A stretch of DNA of 64,000 nt from Pseudoruegeria sp. HB172150. GTDB lineage: Bacteria > Pseudomonadota > Alphaproteobacteria > Rhodobacterales > Rhodobacteraceae. The translations under genes and the position numbers were made by a program. The first letter of the stretch is position 1. The number at the start of each line of letters is the position of its first letter. Below the pieces are notes generated by a model. The model was not told where the DNA came from. It saw nothing but the letters and a program-made list of their open reading frames with translations, and made no database searches. Positions 49,222 through 57,896 of the stretch are shown here, piece by piece. The stretch covers positions 1 to 64,000 of the forward strand of contig NZ_JAATNG010000001.1 in NCBI RefSeq assembly GCF_013184805.1. Reading direction: 5' to 3'.

Positions 49222-50241
49222 ATGAGCGATATTTCGGTACGTGTCGACGGCGTCGCTGGGCGGATCACGCTGACCCGGCCGAAGGCGCTGAACGCGCTGA
49301 CCTACGACATGGCGATGGCGATCGAGCGGGCGCTTGACGACTGGGCGGATGACGACGCCGTGCGGCTGGTTGTGCTGGAAGGGGATTGCGAGAAGGCATT
49401 CTGCGCCGGGGGCGACGTGGCGGAGCTGTACCGGCGGGGGCGGGCGGGCGATTACGAATATGCCCGGACCTTCTGGCGCGACGAGTACCGCATGAACGCG
49501 AAGGTCGCGGAGTATCGCAAGCCGGTGGTGTCGTTTCTGCATGGGTTCGTCATGGGCGGCGGTGTCGGCATCGGCTGTCACGTGGCGCATCGGGTGGTCT
49601 GCGAGTCGTCGCAGATCGCCATGCCGGAATGTGCCATCGGGCTGGTGCCGGATGTGGGTGGATCGCTGCTGTTGTCTCGGGCGCCGGGGCGGCTGGGTGA
49701 GTACCTGGGCGTGACCGGGCATCGGATGGACGCGGGCGATGCGGTGCATTGCGGGTTCGCGGACGTGTTCGTGCCGGAGGCGGGATGGGACGCGCTGAAG
49801 GCGGAGCTGTGCGAGAGCGGTGATGCGGATGCGGTGGCGCGGGCGGCGGTGGAACCGCCGGCGTCTGCTTTGGCGCGGGCAGAGTGGATCGGGGAGTGTT
49901 TCGACGGCGATCTGGCGAAAGTCATTGCTTGCGTCCGGGAGGAAGAGGCGGTGAAGGCGGTACGCAAGGGCTCGCCCTTGTCGATGGCCTGCACGCTGGA
50001 ACTGGTGCGGCGGCTGCGGGCGATGGATGCGCAGATCGGCCCGGCGCTTGAGATGGAATTCCGGTTCACGGCGCGGTCGATGGAGCACGGGGATTTCCTA
50101 GAAGGCGTGCGCGCGGCGCTGATTGACAAGGACCGCTCGCCGGTCTGGCGGCATCGCCCGGAGGAGGTGACGGAGGCGGAGGTGACGGCGATGTTGGCGC
50201 CTCTGGGTGAGGAACGGCTCAAATGGGAGGACTGGGCATGA
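49222..50241 (+). CDS. 3-hydroxyisobutyryl-CoA hydrolase (enoyl-CoA hydratase/isomerase family)
   Basis: The 339-residue enzyme has the crotonase fold with the hydrolase-specific motifs KAFCAGGDVAELYRRG near residue 57, HGFVMGGGVGIG near 112 and MPECAIGLVPDVGGS near 134. These fit 3-hydroxyisobutyryl-CoA hydrolase, which frees 3-hydroxyisobutyrate in valine breakdown. The next gene, overlapping by four bases, encodes the dehydrogenase that uses this product, which supports the call. Confidence 0.9.
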   Translation: MSDISVRVDGVAGRITLTRPKALNALTYDMAMAIERALDDWADDDAVRLVVLEGDCEKAFCAGGDVAELYRRGRAGDYEYARTFWRDEYRMNAKVAEYRKPVVSFLHGFVMGGGVGIGCHVAHRVVCESSQIAMPECAIGLVPDVGGSLLLSRAPGRLGEYLGVTGHRMDAGDAVHCGFADVFVPEAGWDALKAELCESGDADAVARAAVEPPASALARAEWIGECFDGDLAKVIACVREEEAVKAVRKGSPLSMACTLELVRRLRAMDAQIGPALEMEFRFTARSMEHGDFLEGVRAALIDKDRSPVWRHRPEEVTEAEVTAMLAPLGEERLKWEDWA

Positions 50242-51116
50242 AGATCGGGTTCATCGGTCTTGGCAACATGGGTGCGCCGATGGCGGCGAACCTTGTGGCG
50301 GCCGGGCACGAGGTGGTCGGGTTCGACGTGGCGGCGGCGGTGCCGGAGGGCGTGACGAAGGCGGGGTCGGCGGCTGAGACGGCCAAGGGCGCCGAGGTAG
50401 TGATTACCATGCTTCCGAACGGCGATATCCTGCGGAAGGTCGCGGCGGAGATCGTGCCGGCGATGACGGAAGGTACGGTGTTCCTCGATTGCTCGACCGT
50501 GGATGTGGAGAGCGCGCGGGCGGTCGCCGACCTGGCAGCGGGCAGCGGTATCCGGCCGCTGGATGCGCCGGTTTCGGGCGGGGTTGGCGGGGCCGCGGGC
50601 GGAACACTGACCTTCATGGTGGGCGGCGGCGACGAGGCGTTCGAGACGGCTCGTCCGCTGTTCGAGATCATGGGCCAGAAGGCCGTGCATTGCGGACCTT
50701 CGGGCAACGGGCAGGCGGCGAAGATCTGCAACAACATGATCCTCGGCGCGACGATGATCGCGACCTGCGAGGCGTTCGCGCTGGCAGACAAGCTGGGGCT
50801 GGACCGGCAGGCGATGTTCGACGTGGTGTCGACCTCTTCCGGCTATTCGTGGACTATGAACGCCTATTGCCCGGCGCCGGGTGTGGGGCCGCAATCGCCT
50901 GCCGATAACGGCTACAAGCCCGGTTTCGCGGCGGACCTGATGCTGAAGGACCTGCGTCTGTCACAGCAGGCGGCGGAAGCGGTGGATGCGGACACGCCGA
51001 TGGGGAAGGCGGCAATGGATCTGTATGCCCGATTCGTCGAAAAGGAAGACGGGTCGGGCAAGGATTTCTCGGCGATGCTGCCCCGGTTCGAGCATCGCGG
51101 GCGCAGCGCGGGGTAG
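50238..51116 (+). CDS. mmsB: 3-hydroxyisobutyrate dehydrogenase
   Basis: The 292-residue protein has the NAD-binding GFIGLGNMGAPMAANL at the start, the substrate motif DAPVSGGVGGAAGGTL near residue 116 and the catalytic lysine in GNGQAAKICNNM near residue 165. It oxidises 3-hydroxyisobutyrate to methylmalonate semialdehyde. The ATG overlaps the upstream hydrolase stop (ATGA), so the two consecutive valine-pathway enzymes are coupled. The methylmalonate-semialdehyde dehydrogenase is not in the window. Confidence 0.93.
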   Translation: MKIGFIGLGNMGAPMAANLVAAGHEVVGFDVAAAVPEGVTKAGSAAETAKGAEVVITMLPNGDILRKVAAEIVPAMTEGTVFLDCSTVDVESARAVADLAAGSGIRPLDAPVSGGVGGAAGGTLTFMVGGGDEAFETARPLFEIMGQKAVHCGPSGNGQAAKICNNMILGATMIATCEAFALADKLGLDRQAMFDVVSTSSGYSWTMNAYCPAPGVGPQSPADNGYKPGFAADLMLKDLRLSQQAAEAVDADTPMGKAAMDLYARFVEKEDGSGKDFSAMLPRFEHRGRSAG

Positions 51117-51122
51117 GTGTTC

Positions 51123-51710
51123 CTACAGGTAGGGCGGGGTGCAGGCGGAGACGACGACCGTGCGCCCGTCATGGGCATTGCGGAAGCGGTGCGGAACGCG
51201 GCTGTCGAAAAGGTAGGATTCGCCGGGGTAGAGCACGCGGACTTCGTCGCCGACAGTGACCTCCAGCGCGCCCTCGATGACGTAGCCGCCTTCGTTGGAG
51301 AAATGTTCCAGTCGGGTTTCTCCGGTTTCGGCGCCTTCCTCGTAGACTTCGTGCAGGATCTGCAGGTTGTGGCGGTGGGCGTTTCCGATCTGGCGGAAGC
51401 TCATGCGACCGCTGGCATCGGGTGCTCCGAAGACGTGCAGTTTCGAGGTGAGATCCAGCAATTCGTCTGGGCCGAAGAACGGACCGTCGGGGGCCGAACG
51501 CTCGACATCGAAGAAGTCGGCCATCGACATGTTCAAGCCGCTGAGGATCTTGCGCATGGTCGAGATCGACGGGCTCGACTTGTTCTTCTCGATGATCGAG
51601 ATCTGGGCATGCGGGACACCGGCGCGTTCGGCGAGCTGGCGCTGCGATAGCTGCGCCATCTTACGCATGGCGAGGAGCCGGGCGCCGATGTCGAAGGTGC
51701 TGTCGGTCAT
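51123..51710 (-). CDS. XRE-family regulator with a cupin domain
   Basis: The 195-residue protein has an N-terminal helix-turn-helix (LSQRQLAERAGVPHAQISIIEKNKSSPSISTMRKIL region, residues about 21-60) and a C-terminal cupin (FSNEGGYVIEGALEVTVGDEV through PGESYLFDSRVPHRF). Such regulators usually sense a small metabolite in the cupin. It follows the TPP-enzyme gene on the same strand by 25 bases and probably controls that operon. It converges on mmsB. Confidence 0.92.
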   Translation of the reverse strand: MTDSTFDIGARLLAMRKMAQLSQRQLAERAGVPHAQISIIEKNKSSPSISTMRKILSGLNMSMADFFDVERSAPDGPFFGPDELLDLTSKLHVFGAPDASGRMSFRQIGNAHRHNLQILHEVYEEGAETGETRLEHFSNEGGYVIEGALEVTVGDEVRVLYPGESYLFDSRVPHRFRNAHDGRTVVVSACTPPYL

Positions 51711-51735
51711 TGCGGATCTCCGTCTGGAGGCGGTA

Positions 51736-53277
51736 TCACATGCGGACTTCGATGAGCGATGGGCCGGGTTTGGAGAGGGCCTTTTGCAGCGCTGCGTTAA
51801 GTTCGCCTGCGGTGGCGGCGGCGCAGGCGGACACACCCTGACCCTCGGCCAGCTTGACCCAGTCGGGGGCGGGATCTTCCAGCGACATCAGGGGGTTTGT
51901 CCGGTCTGACGGGGCGCCCGCGCCGATTTTGGAGGTTTCGTTGGCGAGGATGCTGTACTTGCGGTTGGCGAGGATGAGGACGGTCACGTCCAGCCGCTCG
52001 CGCGCCATGGTCCAGAGCGCCTGAAGCGTATAGTAGGCCGAGCCATCACCGGTGATGCAGAGCACCTTGCGATCCGGGCAGGCGGTGGCGGCGCCGACTG
52101 CGACGGGCATGGAATATCCGATGGAGCCACCACGGTTATTGATCCAGTCATGCGCCGGGCCATGGCCACAGAGCGCGAAGAGATGCGCGCCGTTGGTGAC
52201 GGACTCGTCGACGACGATGGCCTGATCCGGCAGGAGCGCGGCGACGGTCTGGCCGAGGGTCTCGGCGTCGATCGGTGCCTGCGTTTCCGGGGTGGGGATC
52301 GAGGGATGTTGAGGGGGTTCGGCGGGCTGGGCGCCCACTGCTTCAGCCAATGCCTGTAGTGCGGTTTCGGCGTCGGCGGCGGGGTCGCAGAGGGGGATCG
52401 TGTTTGCGGCTTCCGGCAACAGGTGACTGGGCCGGCCGGGATAGGCGAAGAAGGCAACCGGAGGGCGGGACCCGACGAGCACAGCGGTTTCGATATCCTT
52501 CAATGCCTCGGTCGCGAAGTCGACGTGGAACGGGATGCGGACCAGCGCGGGCGTGTCGCCGCCGCGCGCCATGCGGGCGACGGCGGCCTCCGCGCGGACG
52601 GTGCAACCGGTGGCGGCGCCGATGGCATGGGCGAGCTGCGCCATGCGGGAGCTGATGTGCGGTGCGCCGATCAGGAGCAGGGCGCCGGGTTTGGCCAGTG
52701 CGTCAGCGGCTTTTTTCAGGCAGGTCGTGTCGAAGGACGGTTTTTCGACCGGGGCGGGGGTGGCGGATGTGTTTTCGGTTTCGGACCAAGCGGCGTCATT
52801 CGGAACGACAAGTGTGCCAACCATGCCGGTCTGAACTTGTGCGATCATCTCCGCCGTTGCCGCTGCGACCTCGTCGGCGGTTTGCGGGGTGGCGACGGCG
52901 CCGCTGACGGTCTGCGCCATGCCTTCGATATCCGCCGTGAGCGGGGCATCGTGGGCGAGATGATAGGTGGCATGCTCGCCCACGATGTTCAGGACCGGTG
53001 TCGCGGCTTTTTTCGCGTTGTGCAGGTTCGCCATGCCGTTGGCGAAGCCCGGACCGAGATGCAGCAGAACCGCGGCGGGCTTGCCGGACATACGGGCGTA
53101 GCCGTCGGCGGCGCCGGTGGCGACGCCCTCGAAGAGGCAGAGCTTGAGGTCGAGGCGGGGTTCGCGGCCGAGGGCGGCGAGCAGGTGCATTTCGGTCGTG
53201 CCCGGGTTGGCGAAGCAGGTGTCGATGCCGTTTTCGGCAAGAATTCGGGCAAGCGCGTCGGCGCCGGTCTGGGTCAT
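51736..53277 (-). CDS. Thiamine-pyrophosphate enzyme, acetolactate-synthase large-subunit-like
   Basis: The 513-residue protein has the TPP enzyme three-domain plan. Glu50 in LFEGVATGAADGYARM is the cofactor-activating glutamate, and GDGSAYYTLQALWTMARERL with LANRKYSIL forms the GDG-N diphosphate/Mg site. It resembles IlvB-like decarboxylases such as acetolactate synthase and benzoylformate decarboxylase. No small regulatory subunit lies nearby and it is paired with a cupin regulator, so a catabolic 2-keto acid decarboxylase or ligase is more likely than branched-chain biosynthesis. Confidence 0.85.
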   Translation of the reverse strand: MTQTGADALARILAENGIDTCFANPGTTEMHLLAALGREPRLDLKLCLFEGVATGAADGYARMSGKPAAVLLHLGPGFANGMANLHNAKKAATPVLNIVGEHATYHLAHDAPLTADIEGMAQTVSGAVATPQTADEVAAATAEMIAQVQTGMVGTLVVPNDAAWSETENTSATPAPVEKPSFDTTCLKKAADALAKPGALLLIGAPHISSRMAQLAHAIGAATGCTVRAEAAVARMARGGDTPALVRIPFHVDFATEALKDIETAVLVGSRPPVAFFAYPGRPSHLLPEAANTIPLCDPAADAETALQALAEAVGAQPAEPPQHPSIPTPETQAPIDAETLGQTVAALLPDQAIVVDESVTNGAHLFALCGHGPAHDWINNRGGSIGYSMPVAVGAATACPDRKVLCITGDGSAYYTLQALWTMARERLDVTVLILANRKYSILANETSKIGAGAPSDRTNPLMSLEDPAPDWVKLAEGQGVSACAAATAGELNAALQKALSKPGPSLIEVRM

Positions 53278-53688
53278 TTGTTTGCTCCACTGGAAGTCTT
53301 GGCGCGGTCGCGCCGGTCGAGGGGGAGCATTCTGATCCTGCGCCGAGTGTCAATAATAATGAGCGCGAAAGCCGGTGCGAGAATTTGTTTGGGCTCTCCA
53401 GGCGAATTGGCGCGCAGTCGTGTGCGGTTGGTTGTCTGGAAGGCGGTCTGGACGTGATTAGCCCTGTTTTTTCGAGCAGATCCGGTTCTGAAAGGGAATC
53501 AGCTTTCCGGCATGATCAGGCCGGAGCGCCTATTCGAGCGTACTCTCGGTGCTCAGAATTCGTGCAGGCGGCTGGAGATCGCGCCTTCTCGCTCAAAAAT
53601 ATACGCAAAAACTTGGCGCAATTCAGCGAGAAAAAACAAGCAATTGGCCGCTGCCGGGGTGAAATCCGGCATCTCAAGAGCCTGTTTT
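53278..53688. other. Intergenic region upstream of the IclR operon, no gene seen
   Basis: This divergent region is visibly AT-richer than its neighbours. No open frame with family features or a good ribosome site was found. It should hold the promoters of the TPP-enzyme operon to the left and of the long IclR operon to the right. Confidence 0.5.
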
Positions 53689-53710
53689 CCATTTGACATA
53701 GATCAAATGG
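53689..53710. promoter_or_regulatory. Palindrome with embedded FNR-like box before the IclR operon
   Basis: The site ccatttga-N6-tcaaatgg is a perfect 8-base inverted repeat 19 bases before the iclR start. Its core ttgac-atag-atcaa also matches the FNR consensus TTGAY-N4-RTCAA. It may be an FNR-type site, an IclR operator, or both. Two copies of catattcaa exactly 20 bases apart (53719 and 53739) straddle the start codon next to it. Confidence 0.5.
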
Positions 53711-53728
53711 GCTCGCAGCATATTCAAT

Positions 53729-54490
53729 ATGGATAGCTCATATTCAAATAGAAGACAAGCCCCCGATGCAGGTGTCCGGCCGCTTTCGACGGTTCTGAAG
53801 ACGCTGGAGATCATCGACCACTTCGCCACCTGCACCCGGCCGCAGCGGTTGTCGGACGTGACGCAGGTCACGGGCCTGTCGCGGGCGACGGCATATCAGC
53901 GGCTGCTGACGCTGGTTTCGGCCGGCTGGTTGGAGCAGGACGATGTGGGGCGCTACCGGCTGAGCATGCTTTCGACGCGGCTGGCGGCGGCGGCGCTGGA
54001 CCAGGCGGATATCGGGGTGCGGTCGGAACCGGCGCTGACGCGGCTGATGACGGCGGCGGGTGAGACGGCGTCGCTGTCGATCCTGGACCGGGGGCAGCCC
54101 TGCATCGTGGCACGCGTCGAATCGGACACGCTGCTGCGCGCCGAGCAGAAGATCGGGACTTACATGTCGCTAGAAGGCTCGGCTTCCGGGCGGGTGCTGG
54201 TGGCGTTTGCCGACGACGTGACTCTGGAGAGGCTTCGGGCCGGGCCGCATGAGCTGCCTACTGACGAGGTTCTGGGTGAAGTGCACGCCGACGGCTACGC
54301 GCTTTCGAGCGGTTACACCCACAGCGGCGTGCGCGGGTTCGCGGCGCCGGTTTTCGATCTGCACGGGCGGTGCCGGGCGACGGTGTCGCTGGTGGCGCCG
54401 GTGACGCGGTTCGACCTCGAAGCATTCCGGGCCCCGGTGCTCGAGGCCGCGAAGGAACTGACGAATATCCTGCACGGGGGCGGCCAGTGA
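53729..54490 (+). CDS. IclR-family transcriptional regulator heading a catabolic operon
   Basis: The 253-residue protein has the winged helix (residues about 17-72, with LSDVTQVTGLSRATAYQRLLTLVSAGWL) and the IclR effector domain (YALSSGYTHSGVRGFAAPVFD near residue 190). It is the first gene of a roughly 10-kb run of genes on the plus strand, and the next gene starts with a GTG overlapping its stop. It probably senses the substrate or an intermediate of that pathway. Confidence 0.92.
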   Translation: MDSSYSNRRQAPDAGVRPLSTVLKTLEIIDHFATCTRPQRLSDVTQVTGLSRATAYQRLLTLVSAGWLEQDDVGRYRLSMLSTRLAAAALDQADIGVRSEPALTRLMTAAGETASLSILDRGQPCIVARVESDTLLRAEQKIGTYMSLEGSASGRVLVAFADDVTLERLRAGPHELPTDEVLGEVHADGYALSSGYTHSGVRGFAAPVFDLHGRCRATVSLVAPVTRFDLEAFRAPVLEAAKELTNILHGGGQ

Positions 54491-56211
54491 CCTTGGTTTC
54501 GGCATTGCACACGACGGAACCGGGCGGGAAGCCGGGGCTGCGCGACTGGCGCGAGCTGATGAAGCCGGAGCGGTTGGCCGCGATGCAGCCCAGCCGGTTG
54601 AGCGGCACGCGCGCGTTCATGAACAAGATGATCCGAGAACGCTGGGATATTTCCGTCGAGCGGTTCGACGTGGATGCGGATGCCGCTGGCACAATCGTCT
54701 ATTCGATAAAGGCGCCGCTGCAGGAATTCTGTTTCATCGCTTTCTCCTTTCCGCCGAAGCCAGAGGGCCGGACTGGCCGGATCATCGGCCGGTCGTGGGA
54801 CATGATGGGCACGCTGAACGAGGGGCCGGCGACCGAGGCGCAGATCGAGGAGGCGCGCGCGCAGCTTCCGAAGCTGTACCGGGGCCGGGCCAGCACGAAT
54901 GCACTGGTCTGGTGCCGGTCGAACCGGTCGATGCGCGCATTCAGCGCGACGCTGGAGGCGCTGGCCGAGGGGCGGCAGCCGGAGATCGAAGACCTGAACG
55001 CCGCCTGCTACCTCATGCGGAACACCGGGCTGGACGGGAACGGCACCTTCGGGACGCGGCCGTTCCCGTCGCTGGGGCCGGACCACGCGCTGGGCGGTGT
55101 GCTGGAAGCGCAGCTTTTGCTTGCCTACCTGATGCGTGAACTGGCCTGCGACCTGGTGGAGCATCTGGCGCGGCTTCGGTCCGAAATGGCGGTGAAACTG
55201 GATCCGGCGTTGCGGCGGTTCCTGGGGGTCGGCAACGGATCGGCGCTTGGGCTGATCTTTTTTGTGCAGAAGCATCCGCGGCTGATGAACGCGTGGATCA
55301 CCGCGCGGGAAACGGCGATTGCCGCGGCGCTGGGGCTTAAATTGCAGCGCGGCGATCCGCGAACTCTCGACCTGATCGGGCTGATCCGCCGTGTTGCGGT
55401 CTTCCGAAATGAAGACCGGATGATGTACGAAACCTTCGCCTCGTCCGAGACAGTGGCGCGGGAAGTAGCGAGCCTTGTGCCGCTGCTGGAGGAACTGCAC
55501 GCGGAAGGCCGGGTGCGCGGCGATGCGGCGGATTATCCCTTGGATGCAATTGCGCGGTTGGCCGAGTCGAGCCTTGCACCGGAAAGCTACGAGACTTTCC
55601 TGTCTCTGCTGATCGAGCTGGTGCCGGAGACGGCGGACCGGCTGATCGCCGGGGTCGAAGGCGCCGACGAACTGGCCGTCGACCCGCTGATGACAGTGGG
55701 TGAGATGGCGGCGCTGCTGGATGCGGATTACAGCTGGGCGCTGGAGACGGACATGTCGGCGCCGGATGCGCAGGCCTATGTCTGGTACAAGTCCGAGACC
55801 GCCGAGGAACCTCGGCGCGGGCTGCGAGCCGAGATTCCCGAAGCGGTGGATCTGGGGCTGGACCTGCCGGGAGACCTGCAGGCCCTGCGCGCGGATCTGG
55901 CTACGGGGGAGGCTGGGACACCGATGGCGCGGTTCCTGCTGGCGCACCCGCAGCATCGGCTGATGGTGGCGCGGGCGCAGAGCCTTGCGGGTACGCACTT
56001 CCACACGCCGCTGGCCAATATCAATTCCGGCGACTTCGTTCCGATCGATCTTGTGCGGCTGATGAATGTCGCCTTCCACGGTATCGACAAGACCCGCGAT
56101 TACCTGCAGCGCAACCTGCGGGGCGTGCTGTATCACGGTGCGCCGACGCGGGAGGATATCCGGTCCGGCGAGGGGCTGCGCTGGTTCTACCCCGAGGAGC
56201 CCAAGGCATGA
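54487..56211 (+). CDS. Unrecognised 574-residue protein
   Basis: I do not recognise this family. The protein appears soluble, with no signal peptide or membrane segment. Features include a Met-rich N-terminal third (RLSGTRAFMNKMIRERWDIS), a central helical region, and a conserved-looking C-terminal GTHFHTPLANINSGDFVPIDL with several polar residues and two histidines that might bind metal or substrate. The start is a GTG overlapping the iclR stop; the frame above is iclR in another register. It overlaps the next unknown gene by four bases (ATGA). The tight coupling suggests that the two work together in the pathway served by the downstream transporter. Confidence 0.75.
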   Translation: MTLVSALHTTEPGGKPGLRDWRELMKPERLAAMQPSRLSGTRAFMNKMIRERWDISVERFDVDADAAGTIVYSIKAPLQEFCFIAFSFPPKPEGRTGRIIGRSWDMMGTLNEGPATEAQIEEARAQLPKLYRGRASTNALVWCRSNRSMRAFSATLEALAEGRQPEIEDLNAACYLMRNTGLDGNGTFGTRPFPSLGPDHALGGVLEAQLLLAYLMRELACDLVEHLARLRSEMAVKLDPALRRFLGVGNGSALGLIFFVQKHPRLMNAWITARETAIAAALGLKLQRGDPRTLDLIGLIRRVAVFRNEDRMMYETFASSETVAREVASLVPLLEELHAEGRVRGDAADYPLDAIARLAESSLAPESYETFLSLLIELVPETADRLIAGVEGADELAVDPLMTVGEMAALLDADYSWALETDMSAPDAQAYVWYKSETAEEPRRGLRAEIPEAVDLGLDLPGDLQALRADLATGEAGTPMARFLLAHPQHRLMVARAQSLAGTHFHTPLANINSGDFVPIDLVRLMNVAFHGIDKTRDYLQRNLRGVLYHGAPTREDIRSGEGLRWFYPEEPKA

Positions 56212-56906
56212 ACCCGACGCCCGAAATGCTGCGGATCATGCCGCGCGAGATGCGGATGATGTCGGAGCGCATCCTGTCGCTGACGAACCTGCCGAAAGGC
56301 TTCGCGCTGATGGTTGGAGACGTCGTGATGTATTCGCAGGCGATGGGGTTCGGCGGCTTTGCCCTACTGGAGCTGCGGCTGGACGACCTGAAGCCGGCCG
56401 ATCCGTCTAAGATTTCCCTGATCGCTGAGAGCGGGCAGAGGATCGAGCTGGACGGCGGCGGGCAGCATGCCTGGTTCGTGGTGCCTTCGCTGATCGACCT
56501 GCTGCAGCTGAAGCTGGCTGATCACGATCTGGCGGAAGCGGAGGTCGTCGGCGTTGTCGATCCAGGCGAGCTGGGTATTGCCGAGGGGCTGGGGCGTCGC
56601 GCCGGGATGGAGCTGTCGGTGACGGACGGGTTCGTGACCGCGCGCAAGACTGCGCCCGGCGATCCGGTACTGGACCGTGTGCTGGCGGATGGCTGCCGGA
56701 TGCCGGCAGAGCTCTGGTGGCGGATCTACGCAATAGCGCAGACGGCGTTGACGCCGGATTCGGTCGTGTCGCGGCGCCATGCAGGGCCGGTGATCGTGAC
56801 CGAGGACGGCAAGGTGATCGGGCGTACGGACAATGACGACGACACCGACGTGAACTTCATCAGCTCTGTCGGAGCGGGCACGGAAAAGCAGGAGAAGACC
56901 GCGTGA
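56208..56906 (+). CDS. Unrecognised 232-residue protein
   Basis: This soluble protein is not assigned to a family here. Its N terminus is methionine-rich (MLRIMPREMRMMSERILS) and is followed by GFALMVGDVVMYSQAMGFGGF. It could be a DUF3726-type protein, but I cannot confirm that. It overlaps the 574-residue gene before it and the dipeptidase-like gene after it by four bases each (ATGA), so all three should be made in fixed proportion. It may be a subunit of an enzyme with its larger neighbour. Confidence 0.72.
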   Translation: MNPTPEMLRIMPREMRMMSERILSLTNLPKGFALMVGDVVMYSQAMGFGGFALLELRLDDLKPADPSKISLIAESGQRIELDGGGQHAWFVVPSLIDLLQLKLADHDLAEAEVVGVVDPGELGIAEGLGRRAGMELSVTDGFVTARKTAPGDPVLDRVLADGCRMPAELWWRIYAIAQTALTPDSVVSRRHAGPVIVTEDGKVIGRTDNDDDTDVNFISSVGAGTEKQEKTA

Positions 56907-57886
56907 ATACCCTTATCGACGGGCTGCAATGCGGCCATTTCGACCGCGAGTCGTTTGCCGAGCTGAAGAGTGCCGGAGTGGGCGGCGTGGTTGTGACCTG
57001 CGGGTTCTGGGAGGGGGCGCTGGAAAGCCTCGACAGCCTTGGCCGCTGGCGCGACCTGATCCGCGAGAATTCGGACGTGGTGCGCGTTGCGCTGACGCCG
57101 GCAGATATCGTCGCGGCCACGGAAGAGGGCAAGGTTGCGGCAATCCTCGGGTTCCAGAACGCCAACCTATTCGAGGGGCGGATCCGGCTGGTCGAGATGT
57201 TCGCCGAACTGGGCGTGCGGGTCGTGCAGCTGACTTACAACAACCAGAACGAACTGGCCGGGAGCTGCTACGAGGCCGAGGATTCGGGGCTCGCGCGGTT
57301 CGGCAAGGAAGTCATCCTGGAAATGAACCGGGTCGGAATGCTGGTGGATTGCTCCCACGTCGGCAACCGTTCGACACTCGATGCGATCGAGGCGTCGGAG
57401 AAGCCGATCGCGGTGACACACGCCAATGCCGACAGCCTGTTCCCGCACAAGCGCAACAAGTCGGACGACGTGCTGAAGGCCCTTGGTGAGACCGGCGGCG
57501 TGATCGGCTGTGCCGCATACCGCAACATCACCGGGGACTATTACTGCAAGACCATCGAGACGTGGTGCGAGATGGTGGCGAAGACGGTCGAGATCGCCGG
57601 GATCGACAGCGTCGCCATCGGCACCGACCGCAGCCACAATTTCACCGCGCCGGACTACGCCTGGATGCGCATGGGCCGCTGGACCCGGGGCATCGACTAT
57701 GGCGCCGCCTCTGCCGCGCGGCCGGGCAAGGCGCCGCCGCCGGACTGGTTCCTGACGTTGCAGGACCTGGACAAGATACCCAACGGCCTCCGCACAGTGG
57801 GTTTTTCAGAAGAAGAGGTCGCCAAAATCACCCACCAGAACTGGTTGCGCCTGTACGGCGAAACCTTCCGCAACTCCGACAGTTGA
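56903..57886 (+). CDS. Peptidase M19 (renal dipeptidase)-like protein with altered metal site
   Basis: The 327-residue protein clearly follows the M19 pattern: ALGVRVV-type segment with LTYNNQNELAG, FGKEVILEMNRVGMLVDCSH near residue 140, PIAVTHANADSLFPHKRN near 172 and VAIGTDRSHN near 240. The first metal pair of M19 enzymes (DGHxD) is replaced by DGLQC at residues 6-10, and the bridging glutamate (IEGG) by GFQN. The two later histidines and the GTD aspartate remain. It may bind one metal or hydrolyse a non-dipeptide substrate. It has no signal peptide, so the name membrane dipeptidase would be misleading. It lies between two unknown genes and an ABC importer. Confidence 0.82.
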   Translation: MNTLIDGLQCGHFDRESFAELKSAGVGGVVVTCGFWEGALESLDSLGRWRDLIRENSDVVRVALTPADIVAATEEGKVAAILGFQNANLFEGRIRLVEMFAELGVRVVQLTYNNQNELAGSCYEAEDSGLARFGKEVILEMNRVGMLVDCSHVGNRSTLDAIEASEKPIAVTHANADSLFPHKRNKSDDVLKALGETGGVIGCAAYRNITGDYYCKTIETWCEMVAKTVEIAGIDSVAIGTDRSHNFTAPDYAWMRMGRWTRGIDYGAASAARPGKAPPPDWFLTLQDLDKIPNGLRTVGFSEEEVAKITHQNWLRLYGETFRNSDS

Positions 57887-57896
57887 GAGGATCATC

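Noticed and set aside
54313-56136. 607-codon minus-strand frame opposite the 574-residue unknown gene
   Set aside because: It has shadow composition (Arg/Gln/His-rich). The plus-strand frame has overlaps with both neighbours and balanced residue use.
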